Translations under genes and position numbers: made by a program | NCBI RefSeq assembly: GCF_002870965.1 | Contig: NZ_PHSO01000004.1 | Coordinates: 372,001-436,000 of the forward strand | Length of the DNA: 64,000 nucleotides | Reading direction: 5' to 3' | DNA from: Tsuneonella flava | Lineage (GTDB): Bacteria > Pseudomonadota > Alphaproteobacteria > Sphingomonadales > Sphingomonadaceae | Part shown: piece by piece, positions 17,881-26,699 of the stretch | Position numbering within the stretch: the first letter of the stretch is position 1 | How the letters are laid out: each line of letters opens with the position of its first letter | The notes under the pieces: model-generated | Database searches by the model: none | What the model saw: the letters and a program-made list of their open reading frames with translations, nothing else | Told to the model about the DNA's origin: nothing

Positions 17881-18819
17881 TCAGTATCCGCGGGCCGGAT
17901 CGAAAATCGGGACCAATGGCTCCCCGGCACGATACCGGTTGCAGTTGGCTAGGAAGCGTTCCGCAGAGCGCGCGAACATCTTGTCCTGAGCACGGCCCGA
18001 AAGGTGCATCGTCACTTGTGCATTAGGCAACGCCCACAACGGACTTTCGGGCGGCAGCGGTTCGGGCGTTGTCACATCGAGCAGAGCCCCGCCAATGCGC
18101 CGCCCCTCCAGCGCTGCGATCAACGCAGGCTGATCGACCACCGTACCGCGCGCGATATTCACCAGCACCGCGCTGTCCTTCATCGCCGCCAGTTCCGCCG
18201 CGCCGATCATCCCATCGGTTTCCGGCGTTGCGGGGACCGCGAGGATGACCCAGTCGAATTCGCCCAGCTTGCCGCGCCATTCGTCCGGCCCCAGTGCCCC
18301 ACCGGCGGCAGAGCGGCGCACCGGCACGACTTCGACATCGAACGCTTCCAGCCGGGTTTTGATGAGCGATCCGATTGCCCCCAGCCCCAGCAGCAAGGCG
18401 CGGCTACCTGCCAGCTCCATCTTGCCCGGCGAATCGAGCAGCCATTCGCGCCGATCCTGAGCGCGGACAACGTCGCGATACCCTTTGGCGTGAGTCAGCA
18501 TCAGCATGACGACATATTCCGCGATAGTCAGCGCACCGATTCCTGCGCCGTTGGTAATCGTCACCTTGCGTTCAGCCAGCAAATCCAGCGGGAGGAAATC
18601 CAACCCGGCATAGACCGAGTTAAGCCATTTCAGACCAGTCGCCGCGCGTACCGTTTCCGCCATCGCCCCGTGGTCGTACATATCGAACCATCCGATTTCG
18701 GCTTGCGGAGCGACCTCCAGCGCCTCTTCCTGAGAAGCAAACCACAACGGTTCGACCCAATCGGGTAGTTGCGGCTCGATCAGCGGCCGGATCATGGCGG
18801 ACAAGGCGGCAACGGTCAT
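17881..18819 (-). CDS. D-isomer-specific 2-hydroxyacid dehydrogenase
   Basis: 312 aa NAD(P)-dependent dehydrogenase. Rossmann motif LLLGLGAIGSLI near residue 145, catalytic arginine in VNIARGTVVDQPAL, and an acidic residue and histidine late in the domain (TTPEPLPPESPLW, MHLSG). The last motif is normally HxSG-like and is kept. Substrate unknown: glyoxylate/hydroxypyruvate-type enzymes look alike at this level. Convergent with the structured region. Confidence 0.88.
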   Translation of the reverse strand: MTVAALSAMIRPLIEPQLPDWVEPLWFASQEEALEVAPQAEIGWFDMYDHGAMAETVRAATGLKWLNSVYAGLDFLPLDLLAERKVTITNGAGIGALTIAEYVVMLMLTHAKGYRDVVRAQDRREWLLDSPGKMELAGSRALLLGLGAIGSLIKTRLEAFDVEVVPVRRSAAGGALGPDEWRGKLGEFDWVILAVPATPETDGMIGAAELAAMKDSAVLVNIARGTVVDQPALIAALEGRRIGGALLDVTTPEPLPPESPLWALPNAQVTMHLSGRAQDKMFARSAERFLANCNRYRAGEPLVPIFDPARGY

Positions 18820-18864
18820 GTGGCTCTCTCCCTCGTGTCCTCTGACCTCTCTGTTAGAGGGCGA

Positions 18865-19347
18865 TCAGTCGGACATCGCTTCGTGCAATGCGGCCCGCAG
18901 CCCGTTGGGCATACTCGGCGTCGTCATATCGTCGAGCAACCAGCGGCCCTCTTCTCGGACCATAGTCAGGCGTTGTTCGACCGAACTGCCCCACCCTGCA
19001 CGGACGCGCATACGGATCGTGGCGTGATCGCCATTCTGCTTCACCGAGAGAGGTTTAACCTTGAAGCCCTGTTGATCCCAGTCCTGACATTCGCAGAACC
19101 AGCCAAAATCGCTCAACTCGGTCACGTCTCCTGCTTCGTTCTTCGCCATCCACGCGGCGATAATCCGCGTCAGATCGGCGGAAAACACCGGCAGTTCCCA
19201 ATCGGCGGCCGCGACATCACCCTTCCCCCGATACCCATCGTAGAGCGCGAGAGCAGCCCGCACCGCAGGGCGATTATCCGCAGCGACAGCCGCAGTTGGC
19301 AGGGCGGCCAACGCCAATGATGCCGCGAGTATCGACGCGCGGATCAT
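18865..19347 (-). CDS. exported protein of unknown function
   Basis: About 160 aa from MIRASILAASLALAALPTAAVAA, a good signal peptide. The mature part has FGWFCECQDWD with two close cysteines and ends in a compact beta-like region (WGSSVEQRLTMVREEGRWLLDDM) reminiscent of DUF3828/NTF2-like secreted proteins. The ATG overlaps the cysS stop (ATGA), so it is co-translated with cysS. Function not recognised. Confidence 0.7.
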   Translation of the reverse strand: MIRASILAASLALAALPTAAVAADNRPAVRAALALYDGYRGKGDVAAADWELPVFSADLTRIIAAWMAKNEAGDVTELSDFGWFCECQDWDQQGFKVKPLSVKQNGDHATIRMRVRAGWGSSVEQRLTMVREEGRWLLDDMTTPSMPNGLRAALHEAMSD

Positions 19348-20849
19348 CCCAGCCTCCACTCCCAGCCCAACGGATCGCCATCCATCGCCTCCACCCCCTG
19401 CCCCGCGAGCTCGTCGCGGATCGCATCGGAGGTGGCGAAATCCTTCTCCGCCCTTGCAGCTTTGCGGCGGCCGAGCGCGTCTTCGATCTCTGTCTCGCTG
19501 ATGGTCACATCTTTGGGGCGAATGCGGAGGTCGGGGCGCGTCAGGCCGAACAGGTTGAGGCCGAGCACTGCATCCATTTCAGCGATCACCGCCCGCTTCG
19601 CCGCCTGATCGACTTTCTTTACCGCCAACGCATCTTCAAGCGCCGTCAGAGCCACGGCAGTGTTGAGATCGTCCGACATGGCAGCATCGAATTTTTCGAG
19701 CATCGGCACGAATTTGGGATGCAGGCGATCGCGCGAAAGCGGGGCCGTATCCGCACCTTCGGCACCTTGCTGCCTGAGATCCCCGCCTTCGCGAGGACTC
19801 GCTACTTCGCTGAGCTTTTCAGCGGCCATCAGCATACGTTTCAGCCGGGTCAGAGCCGCGCCCAACCCTTCCCACGAAAACTCCAGCTCGCTGCGATAAT
19901 GCGCCTGCAGGCACATCAGGCGATAGGCGAGCGGGTGGTATCCCTTGTCGATCAGCAACTGGAGCCGCAGAAATTCCCCGCTCGACTTGCTCATCTTGCC
20001 GCTGCGTTCGACCAGGAAATTGTTGTGCATCCAGATCTTCGCGCCCGAATTGGTCGCAGTGGACAGACTGCCACAACCGCAGAATGCCTGATTTTGGGCG
20101 ATCTCATTGGCATGATGGATTTCGCGGTGATCGATCCCACCGGTGTGAATATCGAACGGGAAACCAAGCAGCTTTCCGCTCATCACAGAGCATTCGAGAT
20201 GCCAGCCCGGCGCGCCACGGCCCCATGGGCTGTCCCATTCCATCTGGCGCTTCTCTCCCGGCGGAGTCTTACGCCAGATCGCGAAGTCGGCGGCATTGCG
20301 CTTGCCATCGACCGCTTCGATGCGCCCTTCGCCTTCCTCGGTAACAGCGCGCGCCAGTCGGCCATAGTCGGCCACCGTCGAGACATCGAAATAGAGACCG
20401 CTATCAAGTTCGTAGCAATGCTCTGCCGCAATGCTTTCCGCGAATTCGATCATCGCATCGATATAATCGGTGGCGATCGACCAGTGCGCGGGCTGGCGGA
20501 TGTTGAGCGCCTTGATGTCCGCCCAATATGCCTCTGTGTAATGCTTCGCGATGTCCCAGATCGACTGGGCGCGTTGCGCGGCAGCTTTCTCCAGCTTGTC
20601 CTCACCCGCATCGGCATCGTCGGTCAGATGGCCGACATCGGTGATGTTGATGACGTGTGTGAGTTTGTACCCCTTCCAGCTCAACGTGCGCCCCAGCACG
20701 TCGGCAAAGACATAGGCGCGCATGTTGCCAATATGCGGGTAGTTATAGACCGTCGGGCCGCAGCTATACACGCGCGCTTCGCCCGGATGCACGGGCACGA
20801 AGGGTTCAAGGCTGCGGGTCAGGCTGTTGAAGAGCGTGAGTTCGGTCAT
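19344..20849 (-). CDS. cysS: cysteinyl-tRNA synthetase
   Basis: Class I aminoacyl-tRNA synthetase, 501 aa from MTELTLFNSL. The HIGN signature is in CGPTVYNYPHIGNMRAYV and KMSKS in GKMSKSSGEFL. Zinc ligands are suggested by CGPTVYN, HLECSVM and the GGIDHREIHHANEIAQ segment. An in-frame upstream extension to 20966 is low-complexity and overlaps the nitroreductase gene, so it was rejected. Confidence 0.96.
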   Translation of the reverse strand: MTELTLFNSLTRSLEPFVPVHPGEARVYSCGPTVYNYPHIGNMRAYVFADVLGRTLSWKGYKLTHVINITDVGHLTDDADAGEDKLEKAAAQRAQSIWDIAKHYTEAYWADIKALNIRQPAHWSIATDYIDAMIEFAESIAAEHCYELDSGLYFDVSTVADYGRLARAVTEEGEGRIEAVDGKRNAADFAIWRKTPPGEKRQMEWDSPWGRGAPGWHLECSVMSGKLLGFPFDIHTGGIDHREIHHANEIAQNQAFCGCGSLSTATNSGAKIWMHNNFLVERSGKMSKSSGEFLRLQLLIDKGYHPLAYRLMCLQAHYRSELEFSWEGLGAALTRLKRMLMAAEKLSEVASPREGGDLRQQGAEGADTAPLSRDRLHPKFVPMLEKFDAAMSDDLNTAVALTALEDALAVKKVDQAAKRAVIAEMDAVLGLNLFGLTRPDLRIRPKDVTISETEIEDALGRRKAARAEKDFATSDAIRDELAGQGVEAMDGDPLGWEWRLG

Positions 20850-20931
20850 ACCCACGGCTTTGACCGCGCACGCGGGCGCGGTCAATCGTTTCGCAGTCAC
20901 TGACGCGTGTGCAGATCGCGACCGGGCTGGC

Positions 20932-21606
20932 TCAATCCCATCCTTCCCAGCGCACGACTTCGTCAAGCGGGGCGCGCTTCACATCGAAGCGATTGACCGG
21001 GTCAGCGGGATCGCGATGACCGATGGCCATGCCGCAGAAGAATGTGTGATCCGCCGGAATGTCGACACATTCGCGGACCTGTCGCGAATAGGCGGCCCAC
21101 GCTTCCTGCGGGCATGAATCGAGCCCTTCTTCGCGCAGCAACAGCATCACGCTTTGCATCCACATGCCAATATCGGCCCATTGCGGCGGTCCCATGTATT
21201 TGGGGGTGTGGATCAGCATGAGAACCGGCGCACCGAATGCACGGAAATTGCTGGCGAACCATGCCAGACGTTTCGCCTTGTCCTCCCGCGAAACGCCAAG
21301 CGCGGCGTACATATCTTCCCCTACGCCGAAACGACGCGCTTCGTATGCTCCCTCCAGATCGGGCGGGTAGATATCGTACTCTGGCTGGAGCGCAGCCCGA
21401 CCCTTAGGGAATTCCTGCGCCACACGGTCGAACAACCGTTGCATCGGATCGCCGGTCAGAACGATCGCATTCCACGGCTGAATATTCCCGCCGCTGGGCG
21501 CGCGCTGGGCCCTCTCCAGAATGCGAGTGAGAGTTGCGCGATCAACCGGCTGATCGGTAAACGCACGGATCGAACGGCGAGTGGCGATGGCTTGGGTAGG
21601 GGTCAT
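20932..21606 (-). CDS. nitroreductase family protein
   Basis: 224 aa FMN-dependent oxidoreductase. N-terminal RRSIRAFTDQPVD and RAPSGGNIQPWNAIVLTG bind FMN; ADIGMWMQSVMLLLREEGLDSCPQEAW and the C-terminal MAIGHRDPADPVNRFDVKRAPLDEVV match the family. Its ATG overlaps the parE stop (ATGA), which places it third in the parD-parE transcription unit. Substrate unknown. Confidence 0.9.
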   Translation of the reverse strand: MTPTQAIATRRSIRAFTDQPVDRATLTRILERAQRAPSGGNIQPWNAIVLTGDPMQRLFDRVAQEFPKGRAALQPEYDIYPPDLEGAYEARRFGVGEDMYAALGVSREDKAKRLAWFASNFRAFGAPVLMLIHTPKYMGPPQWADIGMWMQSVMLLLREEGLDSCPQEAWAAYSRQVRECVDIPADHTFFCGMAIGHRDPADPVNRFDVKRAPLDEVVRWEGWD

Positions 21607-21902
21607 TCCAGTTCTTCCAATATCGTCCCGATATCGCGGGATGTGTGAATGACGCGGAGGATTTCCACGGCATCACCGTTGCTGTGGAACACGATGTAAT
21701 AGCGCCCATGGCGCGTGATTCGCACACCGGGATTCCACTCGAAACGGCTCCGGTATAAGCGTGGATTTTCTGCCACCTGAGTAATCCGGGTAAACAGGTC
21801 ACCGATAAATTTCTCAGCTCTATCCGGATCTTCCTGCCCGATATACAAAGCGATTTCGCGCAAGTCGTCACGCGCGTCCTGCCGAAACGTGTAACCTGTC
21901 AC
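21603..21902 (-). CDS. parE: RelE/ParE-family toxin
   Basis: 99 aa. The ParE fold pattern is visible: FRQDARDDLREIALYIGQEDPDRAEKF, then NPRLYRSRF and the C-terminal strands GVRITRHGRYYIVFHSNGDAVEILRVIHTSRD. ParE toxins poison DNA gyrase; RelE relatives cut mRNA, and the sequence alone leaves the target open. Starts 4 nt inside parD and ends 4 nt inside the nitroreductase gene. Confidence 0.88.
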   Translation of the reverse strand: MTGYTFRQDARDDLREIALYIGQEDPDRAEKFIGDLFTRITQVAENPRLYRSRFEWNPGVRITRHGRYYIVFHSNGDAVEILRVIHTSRDIGTILEELE

Positions 21903-22183
21903 TGCTGCCCGGCGCTATACTTGGCGGCCTGTTCGGCAACAATCTGGCGCATTTCGGCAAAGACTTCATCTGCTGGATAGCTGGGGCCCGCCATCGCATC
22001 GTCAACCATCTTCCGAAACTGCTGTTCGGCGGCAAAGCGACGTTCCCGATTTTCGTTCCACTGCCGCAAGGCTTCGCGAATAACCTCGCTGGTAGTCGCG
22101 TATTCGCCGACATCGACAGCCGCGCGCAAGCGAGCAGCCATCTCTTCCGGCATGGTAACGGTGATACGTTCGAGCTTTGCCAT
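21899..22183 (-). CDS. parD: ParD-type ribbon-helix-helix antitoxin
   Basis: 94 aa from MAKLERITVTMPEEMAARLRAAV, the ribbon-helix-helix DNA-binding domain, followed by TTSEVIREALRQW. The C-terminal half (FRKMVDDAMAGPSYPADEVFAEM) is the toxin-binding tail. An ATG two codons upstream (22189) lies inside the operator palindrome, so 22183 is preferred. Antitoxin-first order with overlapping toxin is typical for autoregulated parDE. Confidence 0.9.
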   Translation of the reverse strand: MAKLERITVTMPEEMAARLRAAVDVGEYATTSEVIREALRQWNENRERRFAAEQQFRKMVDDAMAGPSYPADEVFAEMRQIVAEQAAKYSAGQQ

Positions 22184-22185
22184 CT

Positions 22186-22210
22186 GCATACTTTATCACA
22201 CAAAGTATGC
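22186..22210. promoter_or_regulatory. parDE operator palindrome
   Basis: GCATACTTT and AAAGTATGC, a perfect 9-bp inverted repeat with spacer ATCACAC, abuts the parD start. Its position and symmetry fit autorepression by the ParD ribbon-helix-helix domain. It also lies 10 nt from the cobT stop. Confidence 0.75.
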
Positions 22211-22219
22211 GTCCCGCAA

Positions 22220-24043
22220 TCAATCGACCTCGAACAGGTCCGCCAGTTGTTCGATAATCGTGCCGCCGAGCTGTTCGACATCCATGATCGTCACAGCGCG
22301 TTTGTAATACCGCGTGACATCGTGCCCGATGCCAATAGCGACGAGTTGCACCGGCGACTGTTTCTCGATCCAGTCGATCACCTTACGCAAATGCTGTTCG
22401 AGATAGCCCGCGCTGTTCACGCTCAGCGTGCTGTCATCAACCGGGGCGCCGTCGGAAATCACGATCAGGATGCGGCGATCTTCGGGGCGCGCCAGCAGGC
22501 GGTCGTGCGCCCACAGCAACGCCTCGCCGTCGATGTTTTCCTTCAGCAGCCCTTCGCGCATCATCAGGCCGAGATTGCGCCGGGCGCGGCGCCAAGGTTC
22601 GTCGGCCTTCTTATACACGATATGGCGCAAGTCGTTGAGGCGGCCCGGTTGCGGTGGCTTGCCATCGGCCAACCACGCTTCGCGCGATTGCCCGCCCTTC
22701 CATGCGCGCGTTGTGAAGCCAAGCACTTCGGTCTTCACTCCGCACCGTTCCAGAGTGCGGCCAAGGATATCGGCGCTGATCGCGGCGATGGAAATCGGTC
22801 GCCCGCGCATCGAACCGGAATTGTCGATCAGCAGCGTGACGACCGTATCCTTGAATTCCTGTTCGCGCTCAATCTTATAACTAAGCGAATGGCCGGGGCT
22901 GATCACCACGCGAGACAGCCGCGCGGCATCGAGCATCCCCTCTTCCTGATCGAAGTCCCATGCGCGATTCTGCTGCGCCATCAGACGGCGCTGAAGCCGA
23001 TTGGCCAGTCGCGTGACCACGCCCTGCAACCCGGTCAACTGGCTGTCGAGGTAAGCCCGCAATCGATCCAGCTCGTCCGCATCGCACAGCTCGATCGCCT
23101 CGACCACTTCGTCGAACTTCTCGGTATAGGCCTTGTAGTTGAAATCTTCCGGCAGATCGGTCCACGGGCGGTTCGGGCGGACGGGCATCATGCCCTCCTC
23201 GCCTTCGTCGTCCGGGTCGCCTTCGGTCATTTCCTGATCGGAAGTGGTTTCGGTCTGCTCATCGCCGTCGGAATCGCCTTCGCTCGGTTCGCCGGCGACT
23301 TCGGCGGTTTGCGGATCGCCTTCGCCTTCGTTCTGCTCGTCGCCGTCTTCCTCGGGTGTTTCGCCTTCTTCCTCGTCGCCACCGTCGTCATCGTCGGATG
23401 GCTGATCGAGGTCGTCGGGCACCACGAGATCGAGGTGGCGCAACATATCGAGCGCCAGCCCCTGAAATGCCGCCTGATCGTCGAGCGAAAGAGCCAGCGT
23501 TTCAAAGTCCGCACCTGCACGGCTTTCGATGAATTCGCGGACCATTTCCACCCCGGCACGGGCGCGGTCGGGCACCGGTTCGCCGGTCAGCTTTTCCCGC
23601 AACATCAGCCCAAGCGCCGATTGCACCGGCACATCGTCTGCCGACTGCGCACGGGAAATAGGATCGGATGCGGTGCGTAGCTCTGTCGCAGAAGCAAGAT
23701 TGCCGCGCATCCCGGCGAAATTGTTCGCACCCAGAGCTTCGTAACGAACCTGCTCTATCGCGTCGTAACAGGCCCGCGCGGTCGGTTCGCTCGGTGCGTT
23801 CTTCGCGTGGAGCGCTTCGTTATGATGACGCAACCTGAGCGCGAAGCTGTCGGCAAAGCCGCGCGCTTCCCGCGCCTGATCGGGCGGCAGGGTGCGGCCC
23901 GGCAAGGGAACGCGAAAATTCTTGCCGTTGGCACTGGGCGAATCCGCGCTCCACGCGACTTCGACTTCCGGCTCGTGCGCGATGGCGCGCGCTGTGCCGG
24001 TCAGCGCCTGCTTGAAACGGTCGAGGGGTGTCTGGTCGGCCAA
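22220..24043 (-). CDS. cobT: cobaltochelatase CobT-like subunit
   Basis: 607 aa. N-terminal helical domain, a very acidic low-complexity linker (about residues 210-290, runs of D/E with T/S/P), then a von Willebrand A domain whose MIDAS is [11 protein letters not shown] with later [11 protein letters not shown]. The C terminus [24 protein letters not shown] matches CobT. In aerobic B12 synthesis CobT works with CobS (AAA+) and CobN to insert cobalt. No cobS, cobN or other corrin genes are adjacent here, so its role in this organism cannot be assumed. Confidence 0.93.
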   Translation of the reverse strand: MADQTPLDRFKQALTGTARAIAHEPEVEVAWSADSPSANGKNFRVPLPGRTLPPDQAREARGFADSFALRLRHHNEALHAKNAPSEPTARACYDAIEQVRYEALGANNFAGMRGNLASATELRTASDPISRAQSADDVPVQSALGLMLREKLTGEPVPDRARAGVEMVREFIESRAGADFETLALSLDDQAAFQGLALDMLRHLDLVVPDDLDQPSDDDDGGDEEEGETPEEDGDEQNEGEGDPQTAEVAGEPSEGDSDGDEQTETTSDQEMTEGDPDDEGEEGMMPVRPNRPWTDLPEDFNYKAYTEKFDEVVEAIELCDADELDRLRAYLDSQLTGLQGVVTRLANRLQRRLMAQQNRAWDFDQEEGMLDAARLSRVVISPGHSLSYKIEREQEFKDTVVTLLIDNSGSMRGRPISIAAISADILGRTLERCGVKTEVLGFTTRAWKGGQSREAWLADGKPPQPGRLNDLRHIVYKKADEPWRRARRNLGLMMREGLLKENIDGEALLWAHDRLLARPEDRRILIVISDGAPVDDSTLSVNSAGYLEQHLRKVIDWIEKQSPVQLVAIGIGHDVTRYYKRAVTIMDVEQLGGTIIEQLADLFEVD

Positions 24044-24057
24044 TGCGCGTCTGAAAC

Positions 24058-24711
24058 TTACAGAATGCTCTGCCCGGTCTTCGCCCAGTCAGCGAGGAAG
24101 CCTTCGATGCCCTTGTCGGTCAGGACATGGTTGGCCAGCGATTTGATAACCTTGGGCGGCATCGTTGCGACATCGGCCCCGATCCGCGCGCTTTCCAGCA
24201 CGTGGGTCGCATGGCGAACGCTGGCGACGAGAATTTCGGTGTCGAACAGATAGTTGTCGTAGATCAGACGGATATCGCGGATCAGGTCCATCCCGTCGAA
24301 CCCGTTATCGTCGTGCCGCCCGACGAACGGGGACACGAACGTCGCCCCCGCCTTCGCCGCGAGCAGCGCCTGATTGGCGGAAAAGCACAGGGTGACGTTC
24401 ACCATCGTGCCATCGCTCGTCAGCGCCTTGCAGGTTTTCAGCCCGTCAATCGTCAGCGGCACTTTGATGCAGACATTGTCAGCGATTTTGCGGAGGACTT
24501 CGGCCTCTTTCATCATCGTTTCGTGATCGAGCGCGACCACTTCCGCGCTGACCGGGCCATCGGTGATGCCGCAGATTTCCTTCGTCACTTCCATGAAATC
24601 GCGGCCCGATTTGGCGATCAGGCTGGGATTGGTGGTGACACCATCGAGCAGGCCGGTTTCGGCCAGTTCCTTGATATCGTCGATTTCGGCGGTGTCGGCG
24701 AAGAACTTCAT
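24058..24711 (-). CDS. tal: transaldolase / fructose-6-phosphate aldolase (small type)
   Basis: 217 aa, the length of the short TalC/MipB class. [16 protein letters not shown] and [13 protein letters not shown] open the barrel; the Schiff-base lysine is in [12 protein letters not shown], with [27 protein letters not shown] after it. Transfers dihydroxyacetone units in the pentose phosphate pathway; transaldolase and FSA activities are not separable by eye. Follows cobT by 14 nt. Confidence 0.94.
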   Translation of the reverse strand: MKFFADTAEIDDIKELAETGLLDGVTTNPSLIAKSGRDFMEVTKEICGITDGPVSAEVVALDHETMMKEAEVLRKIADNVCIKVPLTIDGLKTCKALTSDGTMVNVTLCFSANQALLAAKAGATFVSPFVGRHDDNGFDGMDLIRDIRLIYDNYLFDTEILVASVRHATHVLESARIGADVATMPPKVIKSLANHVLTDKGIEGFLADWAKTGQSIL

Positions 24712-24783
24712 GTGAAAGTGGCTCCCGGGAATACGATTCCCGGAAAGCCTTAGCGAGCAGTTCGACCGGCGGCTAGGGGCCGA

Positions 24784-25878
24784 TCACAGTCCGTCGGTAA
24801 TTGCGCCGCATGCAAATGCGGTGAGCTGGCCCACTTTGGTAACAGAGGTGGTGACGCGCAGCGCATCGTATATCCCCTTGGCCGGATTGGCTGGGAGCAA
24901 ACGGCTATACGCTTTCCCGTCGGCCCGAACCGGGAAGCCCAGTTTCCGCAACACCGGGATAACTTTGCCCGGCGGGTCGGAAAACAGCAGCGTCTCACCA
25001 GACACTGCATCGCTACGCAGGTAGAATGAGTTTTCCAGCCCATAGACTTTCAAGCCATGCCACATGCCTGAAAAGTGAACTTCGGTGACAACATAGTCCG
25101 GTTCACCCTGCCCTGTTCTGGGATATGACACCATTGTCTGAATCGGTTTGGAAAATCCGGGCACGCGTACTTTGGCCGGCAGGGGTTTTTCGGTTCGGCT
25201 ATCCCATCGAACGATGCCATTGAACACATCGTAGGCCGACTTGCTCCATTCGCATTCGGATGGCTTCGCAAAATCAAGCCAGTCGAGCCTTTTCGGGGCA
25301 ATCGCGAATTGTTTCGTTCCTGCTGCCGGTATGGCAGATCCGTAGATGCGGCTGGCCACCAGCTTCTGAGCCAGTGTGGCCGCCTGCGTATCGGACAGCC
25401 CCGCAGTCCCGGATGACGGACGCAGGTCAGACAAAAACGTCAATGCCTCGTCCCGCAAAGCAACATCGGTGCCCGAGAGGATGTAGGCCAACTGCCCGTA
25501 AGTCCACGCATCCTGACCAGTCGCGATCTTACGCGCTGCTGCCAGAAACCCATCAGGCGTGCCATGCATCCCGGCCTGCACATAGTATTCAGCAATCTGA
25601 TCGGTGCATTTCGACTGAGAGAGGAAATTCATGATTTTCGAGGGGCCCTTCGGCTCCTCGTAACCGCATGAGAACGCCAGTGCATAATACTCGGCGCCCG
25701 TCAGCGGTTGCCCCTTCTTCACGCGCCCGCGCAAAGTCTTACGCATCTTGGTGATCGATGAGTGTTGCTTGAGGACCGGGCCGATTATCTCCCCGGATGG
25801 CCTCGCCTGCGCGGTGGTTGGCAGACTCATGACCATTCCCGCTGCCAGTACCGCTGGTAGCGTTTTCCAAAACTGCAT
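24784..25878 (-). CDS. exported protein of unknown function
   Basis: 364 aa with a signal peptide (LPAVLAAGMVMSLPTTAQA). The N-terminal 150 residues are helical with isolated cysteines (FSCGYEEP, QSKCTDQ); the C-terminal part is beta-like with DYVVTEVHFSGMWHGLKVYGLENSFY and a late cysteine (TAFACGAI). I do not recognise a family. Monocistronic in appearance, between the transaldolase and DUF4197 genes. Confidence 0.7.
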   Translation of the reverse strand: MQFWKTLPAVLAAGMVMSLPTTAQARPSGEIIGPVLKQHSSITKMRKTLRGRVKKGQPLTGAEYYALAFSCGYEEPKGPSKIMNFLSQSKCTDQIAEYYVQAGMHGTPDGFLAAARKIATGQDAWTYGQLAYILSGTDVALRDEALTFLSDLRPSSGTAGLSDTQAATLAQKLVASRIYGSAIPAAGTKQFAIAPKRLDWLDFAKPSECEWSKSAYDVFNGIVRWDSRTEKPLPAKVRVPGFSKPIQTMVSYPRTGQGEPDYVVTEVHFSGMWHGLKVYGLENSFYLRSDAVSGETLLFSDPPGKVIPVLRKLGFPVRADGKAYSRLLPANPAKGIYDALRVTTSVTKVGQLTAFACGAITDGL

Positions 25879-25936
25879 TTCTCAGTCCCCTGCTTATTCC
25901 AAGTGCAGGACCAGCATGCAAATTAATCGGCGGATG

Positions 25937-26641
25937 TCAAAGTCGTGCGCCGACCCCGAACACACCCATAATCAGCGGATCGTTGGTGCTGCGCGGGTTG
26001 GCGCGAATATCGGCCTCTTCGATTCCCATTTGCTGCCAGATCACATCGTTGACCTCTGTGGAAAACCTGTTGGCAACCTGGGGAATATCCACCCCGGTCA
26101 GCGCGGCGAGCGCCTGCCCGACGATGGGATCCTGCGCCACACGCAGGCCATCGCCCACTTCGGGCAGCATCGCATCGATCAGGCGGTTGCCCATTTCAGC
26201 TTGCAGGTAACTTGTCGCCGCCGTCGGTCCGCCGCGCACCAGATCGACCGCGTTTTCGAACCCGATCACGCGGATGGTATCGGCCACCACAGGTGCGGCC
26301 CGCTGCGCCCCGCGATAGGCAATCGGCGCGAGCGCACTGGCCAGCCTGTCCTTGAATAACCCGGAGGTGAGAATGCGCGCCAGCACCCCGCCGCGCGCAC
26401 CGAGCATATCTTCGAAGCCCACTTGCGCGATCTGCTGATCCCAGAAACCGCCGGGAGCAGCCATACGATCGAACGCGCGTTCGCTGGACAGGAATAACAG
26501 CCGGGCAACCGCATCGGTGTAACTGTAACCACCATAAGTGGCGCAACCGGGCAGCGCCAGCAGGCCCATCGCGCCGATTCCGGCCAGAAATGTGCGGCGT
26601 CCAACGGGGGAAATCGTGCTCGCGGCAATCGAATTGGTCAT
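25937..26641 (-). CDS. DUF4197 lipoprotein
   Basis: 234 aa. The N terminus has a Tat-like GRRTFLAGIGAMGLLALPGC with a lipobox cysteine, so it is probably an exported lipoprotein. The rest matches DUF4197: RLLFLSSERAFDRM, GGFWDQQIAQ, SGLFKDRLASALAPIAYRGAQRAAPV, and LPEVGDGLRVAQDPIVGQALAALTG. Function unknown. Divergent from priA across 58 bp. Confidence 0.82.
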   Translation of the reverse strand: MTNSIAASTISPVGRRTFLAGIGAMGLLALPGCATYGGYSYTDAVARLLFLSSERAFDRMAAPGGFWDQQIAQVGFEDMLGARGGVLARILTSGLFKDRLASALAPIAYRGAQRAAPVVADTIRVIGFENAVDLVRGGPTAATSYLQAEMGNRLIDAMLPEVGDGLRVAQDPIVGQALAALTGVDIPQVANRFSTEVNDVIWQQMGIEEADIRANPRSTNDPLIMGVFGVGARL

Positions 26642-26699
26642 AGGTGCTCTCCTGATCCTTGCCGCTCCACCCCGGCAACGCCCATATGTATGGTCAGAT

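Noticed and set aside
17433-17930. 165-codon minus-strand frame in the argG-downstream gap
   Set aside because: Arg/Pro/Ser-rich without domain, overlaps the dehydrogenase 3' end, and contradicts the hairpin structure seen on the plus strand.
22247-23680. 477-codon open frame on the plus strand
   Set aside because: Antisense of cobT. Composition reflects the complement of the acidic D/E linker.
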